A stretch of DNA of 64,000 nt from an uncultured Selenomonadales bacterium (GCA_900315155.1 OMYB01000004.1:62001-126000); one strand, 5' to 3'; shown: positions 41,545-50,873, numbered from the stretch's first letter. Numbers and translations are program-made. Notes: generated from the letters alone by a model not told the origin.

Positions 41545-43005
41545 TTACATGTCTGCAAGATTTGCAAGACTTTTTTTCAATCTTTCCAAAGAATTTTTCT
41601 TGCCCAGCAGTGCGAGGATCTCGGTAGCCCCGCCCGGCGTGACTTTCTGGCCTGCGGCGGCGATGCGGACGACCCACATGACGAGGCCTTTCTTGAGGCC
41701 CGTGGCCTCGATGTGCTCCTGGAGTTTCGCGTAGAGCGTGTCGTTGTTCCAGTCGGCCTCGCCGATGCCCTCGAGGAGCTCGATGACGGCTGGTAGCAGC
41801 TCGCGGGATTTCTCCGGCGTGACTTTGTTGCGCTTGTTCTCGTAGAGGCTGGCGTCGAACGCCGGGTACTCGATGAGGAAGCGAATCTGATCCGGGATCT
41901 CGCCGAAGCGCTCGATGCGCGTGCGCAGGAGTGCGGCAACCTGGTCCCATTTCTCCTCGAGGTAGTCCGGCAGATCACCGGCGAACGGGCGGGCCTGCTC
42001 CGCAAATGCTTCGTCGCTCATGGCCTTGAAATACTCGCCATTGACCCAGCCGAGCTTGGCATAGTCAAAGACAGCCGGGGACTTCGAGAGACCATCGAGG
42101 CTGAAATGGCTGATGAGCTCGTCCATGGAGAAGATCTCCTGGTTCGTGTCTTTCGGGCTCCAGCCGAGCAGGGCGACGTAGTTGACGATGGCCTGCGGCA
42201 GATAGCCCATCTTGACGAGATCGTCAAAGGACGTGGCGCCGTGGCGCTTCGAGAGCTTCGAGGTCGAGCCGTCGGCGTTCTTGCCCATGACCGGGGCGAG
42301 GTGGATGAAGGTCGGGATCTCCCAGCCGTAGGACTGGTAGAGCAGCACGTGCTTCGGCGTGGAGGTGATGAATTCCGCGCCACGGATGATGTGCGTGACA
42401 TCCATGAGATGGTCATCGATGACGTTGGCGAAGTTGTAGGTCGGCATGCCATCGCGCTTCAGCAGGACCTGGTCCTCAAGCTCTTCGTTCGGGATGCTGA
42501 TGTTGCCGTGCAGTACGTCGAAATAGGTCGTCTCACCGTCGAGCGGCATCTTCTGACGGATGACGTACGGATCGCCGTTTTTCAGGTGCTCGTCGATGAC
42601 TTCCTGCGGCAGGTCGCGGCAGGTGCGGTCATAGCCGCCGAATTTGCCCGTGGAGTGGTCTTCGTCCGGGTCGCAGAAGCAATAGTAAGCCTTGCCGAGC
42701 TTCACGAGTTCCTCGGCGTACTTCTTGTAGATGTCCATGCGTTCGCTCTGGACGTACGGTGCGTACGGTCCGCCGAGTGCCGGGCTCTCGTCCGGGATGA
42801 TCTGGGCGAGCTTCAGCGTGCGATTGATGAACTCCACGGCGTCAGCGACGTAGCGGGCGCGGTCCGTGTCCTCGATGCGCAGGATGAACGTGCCGTGCTC
42901 CGCCTTTGCGTAGAGATAGGCGTAGAGCGCCGTGCGCAGGTTGCCGATGTGCATATAGCCCGTTGGGCTCGGGGCGAAACGGGTGCGTACTTTCTTGTCA
43001 GTCAA
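41545..43005 (-). CDS. gltX: Glutamyl-tRNA synthetase
   Basis: A 486-aa class I synthetase charging tRNA-Glu, which feeds translation and, through HemA, tetrapyrrole synthesis. The HIGH-type motif is YMHIGNLRTA (near residue 19), the KMSKS-type motif is KLSKRHG (near 252), and FAPSPTG at the N-terminus is typical. A CFCDPDE segment in the acceptor-binding region is present. The start codon is TTG, behind AGGAGG at 9 nt. It is downstream of dhaL on the same strand and is followed by two tRNA-Glu(CTC) genes. A TATACT -10 on the minus strand (near 43045) may give it its own promoter. Confidence 0.95.
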   Translation of the reverse strand: MTDKKVRTRFAPSPTGYMHIGNLRTALYAYLYAKAEHGTFILRIEDTDRARYVADAVEFINRTLKLAQIIPDESPALGGPYAPYVQSERMDIYKKYAEELVKLGKAYYCFCDPDEDHSTGKFGGYDRTCRDLPQEVIDEHLKNGDPYVIRQKMPLDGETTYFDVLHGNISIPNEELEDQVLLKRDGMPTYNFANVIDDHLMDVTHIIRGAEFITSTPKHVLLYQSYGWEIPTFIHLAPVMGKNADGSTSKLSKRHGATSFDDLVKMGYLPQAIVNYVALLGWSPKDTNQEIFSMDELISHFSLDGLSKSPAVFDYAKLGWVNGEYFKAMSDEAFAEQARPFAGDLPDYLEEKWDQVAALLRTRIERFGEIPDQIRFLIEYPAFDASLYENKRNKVTPEKSRELLPAVIELLEGIGEADWNNDTLYAKLQEHIEATGLKKGLVMWVVRIAAAGQKVTPGGATEILALLGKKNSLERLKKSLANLADM

Positions 43006-43060
43006 GATTTTTTCCTCCTGATACAGTTCGTTTAGCGTTCCTACTTAGTATACTACAAGT

Positions 43061-43684
43061 TTAGCGGCGGAGGAAGAGGTAGAGGGCGCGGTACATGATG
43101 AAGGCGCTCATGGCTCCCGGATCTTCGACGCCGATGCTGCGCTCGCCGACGAGGCTGGCACGGCCTTTCTTTGCTGGAATCTTTTTCGTGTAGTCGACGC
43201 CGGCTTTTGCCGCCTCGGCACCGCGTGCGAGCACGGTGAGCAGCGGGCGGTCGCCGGCGTTTTCGGGGAGAAAGCATTCATGCAGCGGGATGAGCGTGTC
43301 GAGCATCGTCTTGTCGCCGCGGTCGGCGCGGCCGCGCGCCTTGATGCCCTCGATGGCGGCGCCGAGCAGTTTTTCGATGCTCGTGACGTTGAGCGTCGTG
43401 CTGTCGTCGCAGGCTTCGGCTGCGCGCAGGAATCCCGTGCCGTACAGCGGGCCGGCCGCGCCACCGACGTTCTGGATGAGTGCCTTGCCGATGGCGTGGA
43501 GCACAGGGCCGGGCTTCGTCGTATCGTCCATTTCGTCGACCGCCTCCAGGGCTGCGTGAAACCCGCGTGCCATGTTCAGGCCGTGGTCACCGTCGCCGAT
43601 CTTCGCATCGAGCGAGGTGAGGTAATCTTTCTGCGCGATAACCGCTGCCGAGACAGCATCGAGCGCATCTTTGATTCTCGTCAT
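43061..43684 (-). CDS. dhaL: DhaL-type dihydroxyacetone kinase subunit (stand-alone)
   Basis: A 207-aa ADP-binding subunit family member. The Mg/ADP motif KIGDGDHGLNMARG (residues about 29-42), GGAAGPLYGTGF near 75 (usually GGASGPLYG) and GRASLVGERSIGVEDPGA near 180 match DhaL; the last usually reads GH-x-DPGA. In PTS-linked systems DhaL works with DhaK and DhaM; neither gene is adjacent, so it may act with distant partners or on another substrate. AAAGGAG precedes the ATG. It is divergent from a LysR regulator across about 270 bp. Confidence 0.88.
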   Translation of the reverse strand: MTRIKDALDAVSAAVIAQKDYLTSLDAKIGDGDHGLNMARGFHAALEAVDEMDDTTKPGPVLHAIGKALIQNVGGAAGPLYGTGFLRAAEACDDSTTLNVTSIEKLLGAAIEGIKARGRADRGDKTMLDTLIPLHECFLPENAGDRPLLTVLARGAEAAKAGVDYTKKIPAKKGRASLVGERSIGVEDPGAMSAFIMYRALYLFLRR

Positions 43685-43841
43685 ATGTAAAACTCCTTTT
43701 GCAGTTCCTTCTATAATTAAAAGCTTTTTTTCAATGCTATACTATAACATAGTGCGCGTGTTTGAGGCAAGTGCGAATGTACAGAATTGTTCCGGAAAAT
43801 GGAAAAATAATCGTTTTTTCTATAAAAAGGCGGCAAAATTA

Positions 43842-43870
43842 TTGCCTCTTTTGCACGAAAAAAGTATAAT
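43842..43870 (+). promoter_or_regulatory. Promoter of LysR gene
   Basis: TTGCCT at 43842-43847, 17 bp, TATAAT at 43865-43870. Downstream, the direct repeat ACAGAAGT-ACAGAAGT (about 43904-43920) lies in the leader and could be part of a regulator site. Confidence 0.68.
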
Positions 43871-43952
43871 AAATGTTAGTAGATATGTAAATTTTGTTAT
43901 AGTACAGAAGTACAGAAGTGCGGGGCATACGGTGAAGAAAGAGGATAAACCT

Positions 43953-44846
43953 ATGGAAATCAAGGATATGCGGGCATTTTATGCCATCGTTGAGGAGGGG
44001 AACATCAGCCATGCGGCGCAGCGGCTGGATCTTGCCCAGCCGGCGCTCTCGCGTCAGATGAAGCGGCTCGAGTCGGGACTCGGCGTGCAGCTTTTTGAGC
44101 GCGGCAGCCGCCGCATCCGCCTGACGGATGCAGGGCGTGTGCTCTACTCGCGCGTGGAGCATATCCTCGGCATGGTCGACGGTACTGTGCGCGAAATCAC
44201 GGAAATCGGTTCGGGTGTCGCCGGATCCATCCGACTCGGCACGATCACGACGTCCGGTGCCATGCTGCTGCCGGAGCTCATCACGGAGTTCCACCGCCGC
44301 TATCCGAACGTGACCTACCAGCTCTGGGAGGGCGAGGGTACACGTATCCTCGAGCTTCTCGATAACCGCGTGATCGAGATCGGCATCACGCGCACGCAGG
44401 TGGACAGCCGGGTCTACGAGTCGATCGTGCTGCCGAATGAGCCGCTCGTGCTCATCATGAACAAGGACCAGGAAATCGGTGAGAAGCCGGATATGGTTTC
44501 GCTGAAGGAACTCGAGGGGCAGGATATCATCATCCCGCTGCGCTGGCAGTCCGTCTTTACGACGAACTGCCGGAAGGCAGGGTTTGAGCCGCATATCCTC
44601 TGCACAAGCGACAGTATCGTGCAGGATCTGCTGCTCGCGAAGATGGGCATGGGCAAGGCGCTCATGCCGGTTTCGTCGAAGACGCTGCTCACGGATGGGA
44701 ACCTGCTCTATAAGAAGCTCGTCGAGCCGGAGATGAATACGCACACCGTCGTGGCCTGGCTGAAGAACCGCACGCTTTCCTCGGCGAGCAAGCATCTCAT
44801 CCAGCTTTTCCGCGAGATGTACCTGGGCGAAATCGAGGAAGAATGA
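43953..44846 (+). CDS. LysR-family transcriptional regulator
   Basis: A 297-aa regulator. The N-terminal winged HTH (MEIKDMRAFYAIVEEGNIS..., residues 1-60, with AAQRLDLAQPALSRQMKRLE) is followed by a periplasmic-binding-like effector domain (about 90-290). The sequence LGTITTSGAMLLPEL at the start of the effector domain is typical of the CynR/CbbR-like group. The ATG follows AAAGAGGA. It is divergent from dhaL, so dhaL is a natural target, although LysR proteins also act elsewhere. Effector unknown. Confidence 0.9.
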   Translation: MEIKDMRAFYAIVEEGNISHAAQRLDLAQPALSRQMKRLESGLGVQLFERGSRRIRLTDAGRVLYSRVEHILGMVDGTVREITEIGSGVAGSIRLGTITTSGAMLLPELITEFHRRYPNVTYQLWEGEGTRILELLDNRVIEIGITRTQVDSRVYESIVLPNEPLVLIMNKDQEIGEKPDMVSLKELEGQDIIIPLRWQSVFTTNCRKAGFEPHILCTSDSIVQDLLLAKMGMGKALMPVSSKTLLTDGNLLYKKLVEPEMNTHTVVAWLKNRTLSSASKHLIQLFREMYLGEIEEE

Positions 44847-44972
44847 TACAGGGGAGAGCGGTTCCACGAATCTAATGGGAATCTTCATCAGATTTTATGG
44901 ATACCCGCTTTCCTTTTCCTGTTTCCTGATATATAGTAAACAGTAGCAAGGAAAAATTTTGGAGGGATTATG

Positions 44973-45662
44973 ATGGCTGACCCGACCCGTATTTTTATCG
45001 TGGAGGATGACAAGCGGATTGCGCGCTTCCTTCAGATTGAGTTGGAACATGAAGGATATGAGACCGAGACGGAGGATAACGGCACGCGCGCCCTGGAGCG
45101 CATCGTGCAGGGCGATTTTTCACTGATCCTGCTCGATGTCATGCTGCCCGGCATGGACGGCATGGAGATCTGCCGCCGCGTGCGTGAGGTCTCGAATGTG
45201 CCGATCATCATGCTGACGGCACGCGATGAGGTCGAGGACAAGGTCACGGGACTGGATCTTGGTGCGGATGACTATATGACGAAGCCGTTTGCTATCCAGG
45301 AACTGCTCGCGCGCGTGCGCAATGCCCTGCGCAAGCGCCGCGGATCGGAGGATACGCCGGCAGGCGAGAAGCTTACGGTCAAGGATCTCGTCATGTACCC
45401 GAGCCGCTATGAGGTTACGGTAAAGGGCGAGGATGTGCAGCTCACGAAGAAGGAATACTCCCTGCTCGAATACATGCTGCGCAACAAGCGCACCGTCCTC
45501 ACGCGCGACCAGATCCTGCAGGAGGTCTGGGGCTACGATTATACGGGCGACACGAATGTTGTCGACGTCTATATCCGCTACCTGCGCGCCAAGATCGATG
45601 ACCATTTCAATCAGAAGTATATCTACACAATCCGTGGTGTAGGCTATGTGGTCAAGGATTAA
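44973..45662 (+). CDS. OmpR/PhoB-family response regulator
   Basis: A 229-aa regulator: receiver domain with phospho-acceptor Asp55 (SLILLDVMLPG), the conserved Thr in IIMLTAR and Lys in YMTKPF, and a C-terminal winged helix ending IYTIRGVGYVVKD. I prefer the second of two adjacent ATGs (44973), which stands 6 nt from GGAGGG. The sensor kinase gene overlaps its end by 17 nt, so the two are co-translated. The closest well-known architecture is ArlR-type. Confidence 0.93.
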   Translation: MADPTRIFIVEDDKRIARFLQIELEHEGYETETEDNGTRALERIVQGDFSLILLDVMLPGMDGMEICRRVREVSNVPIIMLTARDEVEDKVTGLDLGADDYMTKPFAIQELLARVRNALRKRRGSEDTPAGEKLTVKDLVMYPSRYEVTVKGEDVQLTKKEYSLLEYMLRNKRTVLTRDQILQEVWGYDYTGDTNVVDVYIRYLRAKIDDHFNQKYIYTIRGVGYVVKD

Positions 45663-47094
45663 GTCCTGGCTCCAGCAAAACCGGACAATTTTGGATGGCA
45701 GAACGGCGAAGCTCCGCATCTCGACGAAGATCGCCTGCCTTTACGGCGCCATCCTTTTTGTTATGTTATGCCTGATGAGTTTTGTCACGGGGCTGGGAAT
45801 CTATTTTTCGTATTATAATCAGGCAGAGAAAGAGCTGGAAATCACCATGCATAACGTCGAGCGCCATATCGATGACGAGACGGCGTTCACGCGGAATTTC
45901 TGGCGCGATGACCCGATCATGCCGGGTGTCATCCTGCGCGTGACGGATGTGAGCGGGCAGCTCATGATCGATACCGACTCGCGCTATCCGTCTATCGATG
46001 AGATCGACGACGGCGTCGTACGGAAAAAGCCGTTGTGGGCGAACCGCGAGATGCAGGTATCGAAGGTCCATAACATGATCATCTACCATTCCCGCCTCAC
46101 GACGGTCTACCGCGGCGAGCTCCTGCAGCTGCATTTCTACCGCACGATCACGGCGGATGAGAGCTTCCTGCGGACGCTGCAGTACAGTGTCCTCGCCTTG
46201 ACGGTGGTGAGCTTCCTGCTCGCCCTGTTTGTGGGTTATTTCATGAGCAACCGCATCCTGCAGCCGATCCGTACGATGACGAAGCTCGTGCGGAAAATCG
46301 AGATCGAGCGCATGGACCGGCGTGTGCCGGTGCCGGCCTCGCACGATGAGCTTTCGGAGCTGGCGGATACGTTCAATCATATGCTGGACCGCCTCGAGAC
46401 GGGGCTCAAGAAGCAGCAGCGATTTGTTTCGGATGCCTCGCATGAGCTCCGCACGCCGGTCACGGTGATCCTCGGATACTCGGACCTGCTTTCGCGCTGG
46501 GGCCGCTCGGATAAGGACGTGCTCGATGAAGGCATCGCTTCCATCCATTCCGAGGCTGTGGATATGCAGCAGCTCATCGAGAAGCTGCTGTTCCTGGCAC
46601 GCGCGGATCAGAAGCGCCAGGTGCTCCATAAGGAGAATCTGGAACTTTCGGAGCTCGTCGAGGATGTCATGAAGAAGATGAAGCTCGTTGAGAAAGACCA
46701 CACGGTCGAGCTCAGGCGCAACGATGAGGGCGAAATCTACGCCGATCCGGTGACGATGCGCCAGATGATCCGCGTGTTCCTGCAGAACAGCTCGAAATAT
46801 ACGCCGAAGGGCGGCCATATCTGGGCGGATTCGCATCGCTCGGAGGACGGGAAGTCCATGATCCTCGAGCTGGCCGATGATGGTATCGGCATCGCGAAGG
46901 AGAACCAGGAAAAGATCTTCGAGCGTTTTTACCGCGTCGATAGCTCCCGTACGAAAGACGGCGGCGTTGGCGGTACCGGACTCGGCCTGTCTATCGCACG
47001 GTGGATTGCCGAGCAGCATGATATTGACATCGCGATCGAGAGCGACCTCGGGAAAGGGACGAAATTTATCCTGACGATTCCGCTGGTATCCTAA
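45646..47094 (+). CDS. Membrane sensor histidine kinase
   Basis: A 482-aa kinase. Transmembrane helix 1 lies near residues 33-57, an extracytoplasmic sensor loop of about 120 residues follows, TM2 lies near 182-204, then HAMP (SNRILQPIRTMTKLV...), dimerisation/phosphoacceptor box SDASHELRTPVTVI (His266), N box FLQNSSKYTP, and G boxes DDGIGI and GGTGLGLSIA. This fits ArlS/CssS-like kinases. The sensor loop is acidic and has no recognisable ligand domain. The pair with the overlapping response regulator is complete. Confidence 0.93.
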   Translation: MWSRIKSWLQQNRTILDGRTAKLRISTKIACLYGAILFVMLCLMSFVTGLGIYFSYYNQAEKELEITMHNVERHIDDETAFTRNFWRDDPIMPGVILRVTDVSGQLMIDTDSRYPSIDEIDDGVVRKKPLWANREMQVSKVHNMIIYHSRLTTVYRGELLQLHFYRTITADESFLRTLQYSVLALTVVSFLLALFVGYFMSNRILQPIRTMTKLVRKIEIERMDRRVPVPASHDELSELADTFNHMLDRLETGLKKQQRFVSDASHELRTPVTVILGYSDLLSRWGRSDKDVLDEGIASIHSEAVDMQQLIEKLLFLARADQKRQVLHKENLELSELVEDVMKKMKLVEKDHTVELRRNDEGEIYADPVTMRQMIRVFLQNSSKYTPKGGHIWADSHRSEDGKSMILELADDGIGIAKENQEKIFERFYRVDSSRTKDGGVGGTGLGLSIARWIAEQHDIDIAIESDLGKGTKFILTIPLVS

Positions 47095-47096
47095 GT

Positions 47097-47123
47097 GTTG
47101 AGAGTTGAGAGTTGAGAGTGGGG
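47097..47123 (+). repeat. Tandem GTTGAGA heptamer repeat
   Basis: Three perfect copies of GTTGAGA (47097-47117) followed by a diverged fourth (GTGGGGA). It lies between the kinase stop and the rfbD ribosome-binding site. Slipped-strand variation could alter spacing between the genes. Confidence 0.7.
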
Positions 47124-47135
47124 AGTGGACTGGGC

Positions 47136-47987
47136 ATGAAAGTTTTGGTTACGGGTGTTACGGGACAACTTGGGCATGACTGTGTGGCGGAGTTCGCGAA
47201 ACGCGGCGTCAAGGTCAAAGGCGTCAGCAGCAAGGATTTTTCGCTGACGGACTACGCGAAGGCGCGCGAGGTCATCACAGCCTATTCGCCGGATGTCGTC
47301 GTGCACTGTGCGGCATGGACGGCCGTCGACCGCGCCGAGGATGAAAAGGATGCCTGTGAGGCCGTGAACGCGGGCGGCACGCGGAATATCGCGGAAATCT
47401 GCCGCGATCTGGATGCCAAGCTGATCTATATCAGCACGGACTACGTGTTCCCGGGTACCGGGACAGAGCCGTGGATGCCGAATGGAGAAAAAGCGCCCTG
47501 CAATGCCTATGGGGCTTCGAAGCTCCACGGTGAAGAGGCGGTGCAGGAACTCCTCACGAAATACTTTATCGTACGCATCTCGTGGGTCTTCGGCATCAAC
47601 GGCAAGAATTTCATCCGCACGATGCTGAAGCTCAGCGAGAACCACGACCGGCTCACGGTCGTGGATGACCAGGTCGGTTCGCCGACCTATACGAAAGATC
47701 TCGCGGTCCTGCTCGCGGATATGGCTGCGAGCACGAAGTACGGCGTCTACCATGCAACGAACGAGGGATACTGCTCGTGGGCGGAGCTCGCGGCAGAGAC
47801 GTTCCGCCAGGCTGGCAAAGCCACGGTTGTCGAGCCCGTTCCTTCGTCCGCCTACCCGACGAAGGCGGTGCGCCCGAAGAACTCCCGCATGAGCAAGGCC
47901 TGCCTCGATGCAGCCGGGTTCCACCGCCTGCCAGCCTGGCAGGATGCCGTGGACCGTTATCTGCAGGAGCTCGCGGGTACAAAGTGA
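47136..47987 (+). CDS. rfbD: dTDP-4-dehydrorhamnose reductase
   Basis: A 283-aa short-chain-type reductase that makes dTDP-L-rhamnose for surface polysaccharides. The NAD(P)-binding motif VTGVTGQLGHD is at the N-terminus, CAAWTAVDRAEDE near residue 60, the catalytic pair in YISTDYVFPG and YGASKLHGE (Tyr-x3-Lys near 128), and VDDQVGSPTYTKDLA near 180. Length and motifs are full. GGGGAG precedes the ATG. The other rml genes are not adjacent. A strong terminator follows. Confidence 0.92.
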   Translation: MKVLVTGVTGQLGHDCVAEFAKRGVKVKGVSSKDFSLTDYAKAREVITAYSPDVVVHCAAWTAVDRAEDEKDACEAVNAGGTRNIAEICRDLDAKLIYISTDYVFPGTGTEPWMPNGEKAPCNAYGASKLHGEEAVQELLTKYFIVRISWVFGINGKNFIRTMLKLSENHDRLTVVDDQVGSPTYTKDLAVLLADMAASTKYGVYHATNEGYCSWAELAAETFRQAGKATVVEPVPSSAYPTKAVRPKNSRMSKACLDAAGFHRLPAWQDAVDRYLQELAGTK

Positions 47988-48000
47988 TACAGATGTAAAC

Positions 48001-48047
48001 AAAAGCAGGTGCTGTCCAGTGAGTACGGACAATGCCTGCTTTTTTTC
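48001..48047 (+). terminator. Terminator of rfbD
   Basis: AAGCAGG(T) pairs with (T)GCCTGCTT, with an inner GTCC/GGAC stem, followed by TTTTTTT. Confidence 0.88.
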
Positions 48048-48109
48048 TTCGGAATTTTTCCGCGGATGGATAAAGTACACGATGTATACACAAAATTACG
48101 CGAAAAAGC

Positions 48110-48138
48110 TTGCAAAGTATTCACTCGTAGTGTATACT
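48110..48138 (+). promoter_or_regulatory. Promoter of sstT
   Basis: TTGCAA at 48110-48115, 17 bp, TATACT at 48133-48138. A leader of about 80 nt precedes the ATG. Confidence 0.75.
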
Positions 48139-48226
48139 CGTAACTGTTAAGTCATTATCTGTAAATCATACACGCATGTCCGACGGAAAAGGATGGAGGC
48201 ATGCGCATCTCAAAGGAGGATTCCTT

Positions 48227-49504
48227 ATGCTGAAACAGCTGGGAAAGAAGTATCAGGAGACGGCGCTGATCAAGCTGATCATCGTCGGCCTCATCATCGG
48301 TATCATCATCGCCCTCGCGGCACCGGCAGCCGTTCCGGCGGTCTCCGTGCTCGGCGATCTCTTCGTCAAGGCGTTGAAAGGCGTTGCGCCGATCCTCGTG
48401 TTCGTGCTCGTCATGAATGCGATGGCGCAGAAAAATGCCGATGCGAGCGCGTCTATGAAGCCGATCGTCCGGCTCTATGTCGTCGCGACGTTCCTCGCCT
48501 CGCTCGTCGCCGTGGCGTATTCCTTTGCGTTCCCGACGTCGCTGCAGCTGCAGGTCGCGGATGCGAAGGTCGCTCCGCCGTCCGGTATCGTCGAGGTCGT
48601 GCACAATTTGATCCTGTCCGTGGTCGATAACCCGATCCATGCGCTGGCCTCGGCGAACTACATCGGCATCCTCGGCTGGGCGGTGCTCGCCGGTATCGCG
48701 CTCCATGCGGCCAGCGACGGCACGAAAGTGTTCATCGCCGACCTCGCGAAGGCCGTCACGAAAATCGTGCAGTGGGTCATCCGCTTTGCCCCTTTCGGTA
48801 TCATGGGCCTCGTCGCGAACGCCATCGGCACGAACGGCCTCGGCGCGCTCATCGGCTATGCGCAGATCATCAGTGTGCTGCTCGCGGCGTTCTTCTCCGT
48901 GGCACTCATCATGAACCCGATCATCGTCTACCTGCATATCCACCGCAATCCGTACCCGCTGATCTGGGCTACGCTGAAGGAAAGCGGCCTCTATGCGTTC
49001 TTTACGCGCAGCTCGGCCGCAAACATCCCGGTCAACCTTTCGCTGTGCAAGCGCCTGCATCTCAATGAGGATACGTACTCCATCTCCATCCCGCTCGGCG
49101 CTACGATCAACATGAGCGGCGCGGCCATCACGATTGCCGTGCTCTCCCTTGCCGCCGCGCATACGCTCGGCATCACGGTCGACCTGCCGACGGCGCTGCT
49201 GCTCTGCCTCGTTTCCACCATCGGTGCCTGCGGTGCATCCGGTGTAGCGGGCGGCTCCCTGCTGCTCATCCCGGTTGCCTGCGCTTCCTTCGGTATCGGC
49301 AACGACATCGCCATGCAGGTCGTCGGCGTCGGTTTCATCATCGGCGTCATCCAGGACTCCTGCGAGACGGCGCTGAACAGTTCCACGGATGTCCTGTTTA
49401 CGGCCACGTCGGAGTTTGCCCAGCGCGCGAAAGAGGGTACGCTGAAAGCCAGTGACCTCATTCCGGAGCCGGAGGAGGACGCTGAGGCGGCCGCGAGCCA
49501 TTAA
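48227..49504 (+). CDS. sstT: Sodium:serine/threonine symporter SstT
   Basis: A 425-aa DAACS-family transporter importing L-serine and L-threonine with Na+. Eight or so hydrophobic helices plus re-entrant segments are visible. Family motifs: [19 protein letters not shown] (serine-rich hairpin, near residue 265), [17 protein letters not shown] (near 290) and [19 protein letters not shown] near the C-terminus. The ATG at 48227 follows AAAGGAGG; an upstream ATG-less extension of the frame has no ribosome-binding site. Single-gene unit with its own promoter and terminator. Confidence 0.94.
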   Translation: MLKQLGKKYQETALIKLIIVGLIIGIIIALAAPAAVPAVSVLGDLFVKALKGVAPILVFVLVMNAMAQKNADASASMKPIVRLYVVATFLASLVAVAYSFAFPTSLQLQVADAKVAPPSGIVEVVHNLILSVVDNPIHALASANYIGILGWAVLAGIALHAASDGTKVFIADLAKAVTKIVQWVIRFAPFGIMGLVANAIGTNGLGALIGYAQIISVLLAAFFSVALIMNPIIVYLHIHRNPYPLIWATLKESGLYAFFTRSSAANIPVNLSLCKRLHLNEDTYSISIPLGATINMSGAAITIAVLSLAAAHTLGITVDLPTALLLCLVSTIGACGASGVAGGSLLLIPVACASFGIGNDIAMQVVGVGFIIGVIQDSCETALNSSTDVLFTATSEFAQRAKEGTLKASDLIPEPEEDAEAAASH

Positions 49505-49521
49505 CCTTTTTTTCCGATAAT

Positions 49522-49561
49522 AAAAAGACTGCAGCAGGTTTTGCCTGCCGCAGTCTTTTTT
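49522..49561. terminator. Bidirectional terminator between sstT and cupin
   Basis: AAAAAGACTGC-GCAGG pairs with CCTGC-GCAGTCTTTTTT. A-run and T-run flanks serve both convergent genes. Confidence 0.9.
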
Positions 49562-49573
49562 GTATGCCCGGGC

Positions 49574-49918
49574 TTACTTGTTGATGATGAGTGCCATGAA
49601 CACGAGGTCCTCGGTCTTCGAGGCGTTCTCGATGCCGTGCTTTTCGCCATCCGGGCAGAACGTCGTAGCACCAGCGTGCAGCGTTACTTTGTTGCCGTTG
49701 TCGTTGTAGAGCGCCGTGCCGGAGAGGATGTGGTACGTCTCCGTGTTGCCGTGGTGCTCGTGCTCACCGATGGAGCAGAGAGGCGGGATGATGACTTTGG
49801 CGTACATGCTGCACTTGCCATCGAGCTCCTTGTCCGTGAGGAGCTTGACGATCGTGATCGTGCCTTTGCCGTCGGCTTTGTTCGTGGCCTGGGTCGGATT
49901 CGGTTCAATGAATGCCAT
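49574..49918 (-). CDS. Small cupin-domain protein
   Basis: A 114-aa single cupin barrel. Motif 1 is GEHEHHGNTETYHILSG (metal-binding His residues and Glu) and motif 2 is FCPDGEKHGIENAS (His). No other domain. Such proteins bind a metal and often a small sugar or acid; function cannot be set from sequence. The ATG has GGAGAG upstream on the minus strand. It is convergent with sstT and divergent from the DUF218 gene. Confidence 0.87.
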   Translation of the reverse strand: MAFIEPNPTQATNKADGKGTITIVKLLTDKELDGKCSMYAKVIIPPLCSIGEHEHHGNTETYHILSGTALYNDNGNKVTLHAGATTFCPDGEKHGIENASKTEDLVFMALIINK

Positions 49919-49950
49919 AATGAAACTCTCCTTTATTTTTTCCGCAGTAT

Positions 49951-49979
49951 TTGATAGAATAGCCTACGTAACTTATTAT
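49951..49979 (+). promoter_or_regulatory. Promoter of DUF218-MATE unit
   Basis: TTGATA at 49951-49956, 17 bp, TATTAT at 49974-49979. It points toward the gene starting at 50095. Confidence 0.6.
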
Positions 49980-50094
49980 AGCACGGAACGGCGCAGATGG
50001 AAGCGCTGACACGGGTAAAATGGCATGCGGAGATTCCCCGAGGGGAGTTTGCGCTTTCTTTTATTGGAGATCAGGGGACGCTCGGGAGGATATC

Positions 50095-50856
50095 GTGGTT
50101 TATTTCTTGAAATTCGGGGCAAGCTGGGTGCTGCCGCCAGGCATCTTCATCCTGGCTTTTTTCGCGCTGGCCATCTGGCTGTGGCGGAAAAAGGGAGAGA
50201 AACGGATTGCGGCGGTTATCGCCGGTCTGACGTTTGCGTTCTACCTGCTCTGCACGCAGCTCGTCTCGGAGCATTTCATGAGCGAGCTGGAGCAGTGCTA
50301 TGAGCCGCCGGCACATCCTGAGGGTGATGTCATCGTCATGCTGGGCGGCGGCGCGATGCCGGACAGCCCGGGCGTCGACGGGGAGGGCGAGCTCTGTGCG
50401 CGCCCGGCAAACCGCCTGCTCACGGCCTTGCGCCTGCAGCGCGAGCTCCATGTGCCCATCCTGCTGTCGGGCGGGCGCGTCTACTCGGATACGGGGGATG
50501 AGGCGCGCATTGCGGCGCGGATCCTCGTGTCGCTCGGTGTGCCGGAGGATCAGATCTTTGCGGAGACGAGGAGCATCAACACGACGCAGAATGCGAAGTT
50601 CTCGGCGGATATCCTGCGGGAGCAGGGCTTTACGCATCCGATTGTCGTGACGTCGGCGTTCCACATGAACCGCGCGATGCTGAATTTCGAGAAGCAGGGC
50701 ATCGATGCGACCGCGTATCCGGCCGACTACTCGGTGACGCATCATCCGGTCTTCAACTATACGAAACTGCGCCCGACGGCGGACGCCCTGCTCGACAACG
50801 TGACGGTCATGCAGGAGACGCTGCGCACGTTCGTGACGCGCTATATCGAGAAATAA
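50095..50856 (+). CDS. YdcF/SanA-like DUF218 membrane protein
   Basis: A 253-aa protein with two N-terminal membrane helices (residues about 5-28 and 38-58) followed by a DUF218 domain: DVIVMLGGGAMPD near residue 80, ILLSGGRVYSD near 122, ETRSINTTQNAKFSAD near 162 and IVVTSAFHMNRAM near 185. Relatives ElyC/SanA/YdcF act in envelope and peptidoglycan-lipid homeostasis; the exact reaction is not known. The start is GTG, 4 nt after GGGAGGA. The MATE transporter follows at 17 nt, so the two genes probably form an operon. Confidence 0.88.
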   Translation: MVYFLKFGASWVLPPGIFILAFFALAIWLWRKKGEKRIAAVIAGLTFAFYLLCTQLVSEHFMSELEQCYEPPAHPEGDVIVMLGGGAMPDSPGVDGEGELCARPANRLLTALRLQRELHVPILLSGGRVYSDTGDEARIAARILVSLGVPEDQIFAETRSINTTQNAKFSADILREQGFTHPIVVTSAFHMNRAMLNFEKQGIDATAYPADYSVTHHPVFNYTKLRPTADALLDNVTVMQETLRTFVTRYIEK

Positions 50857-50873
50857 AGGGGGATTCGGGTTTT

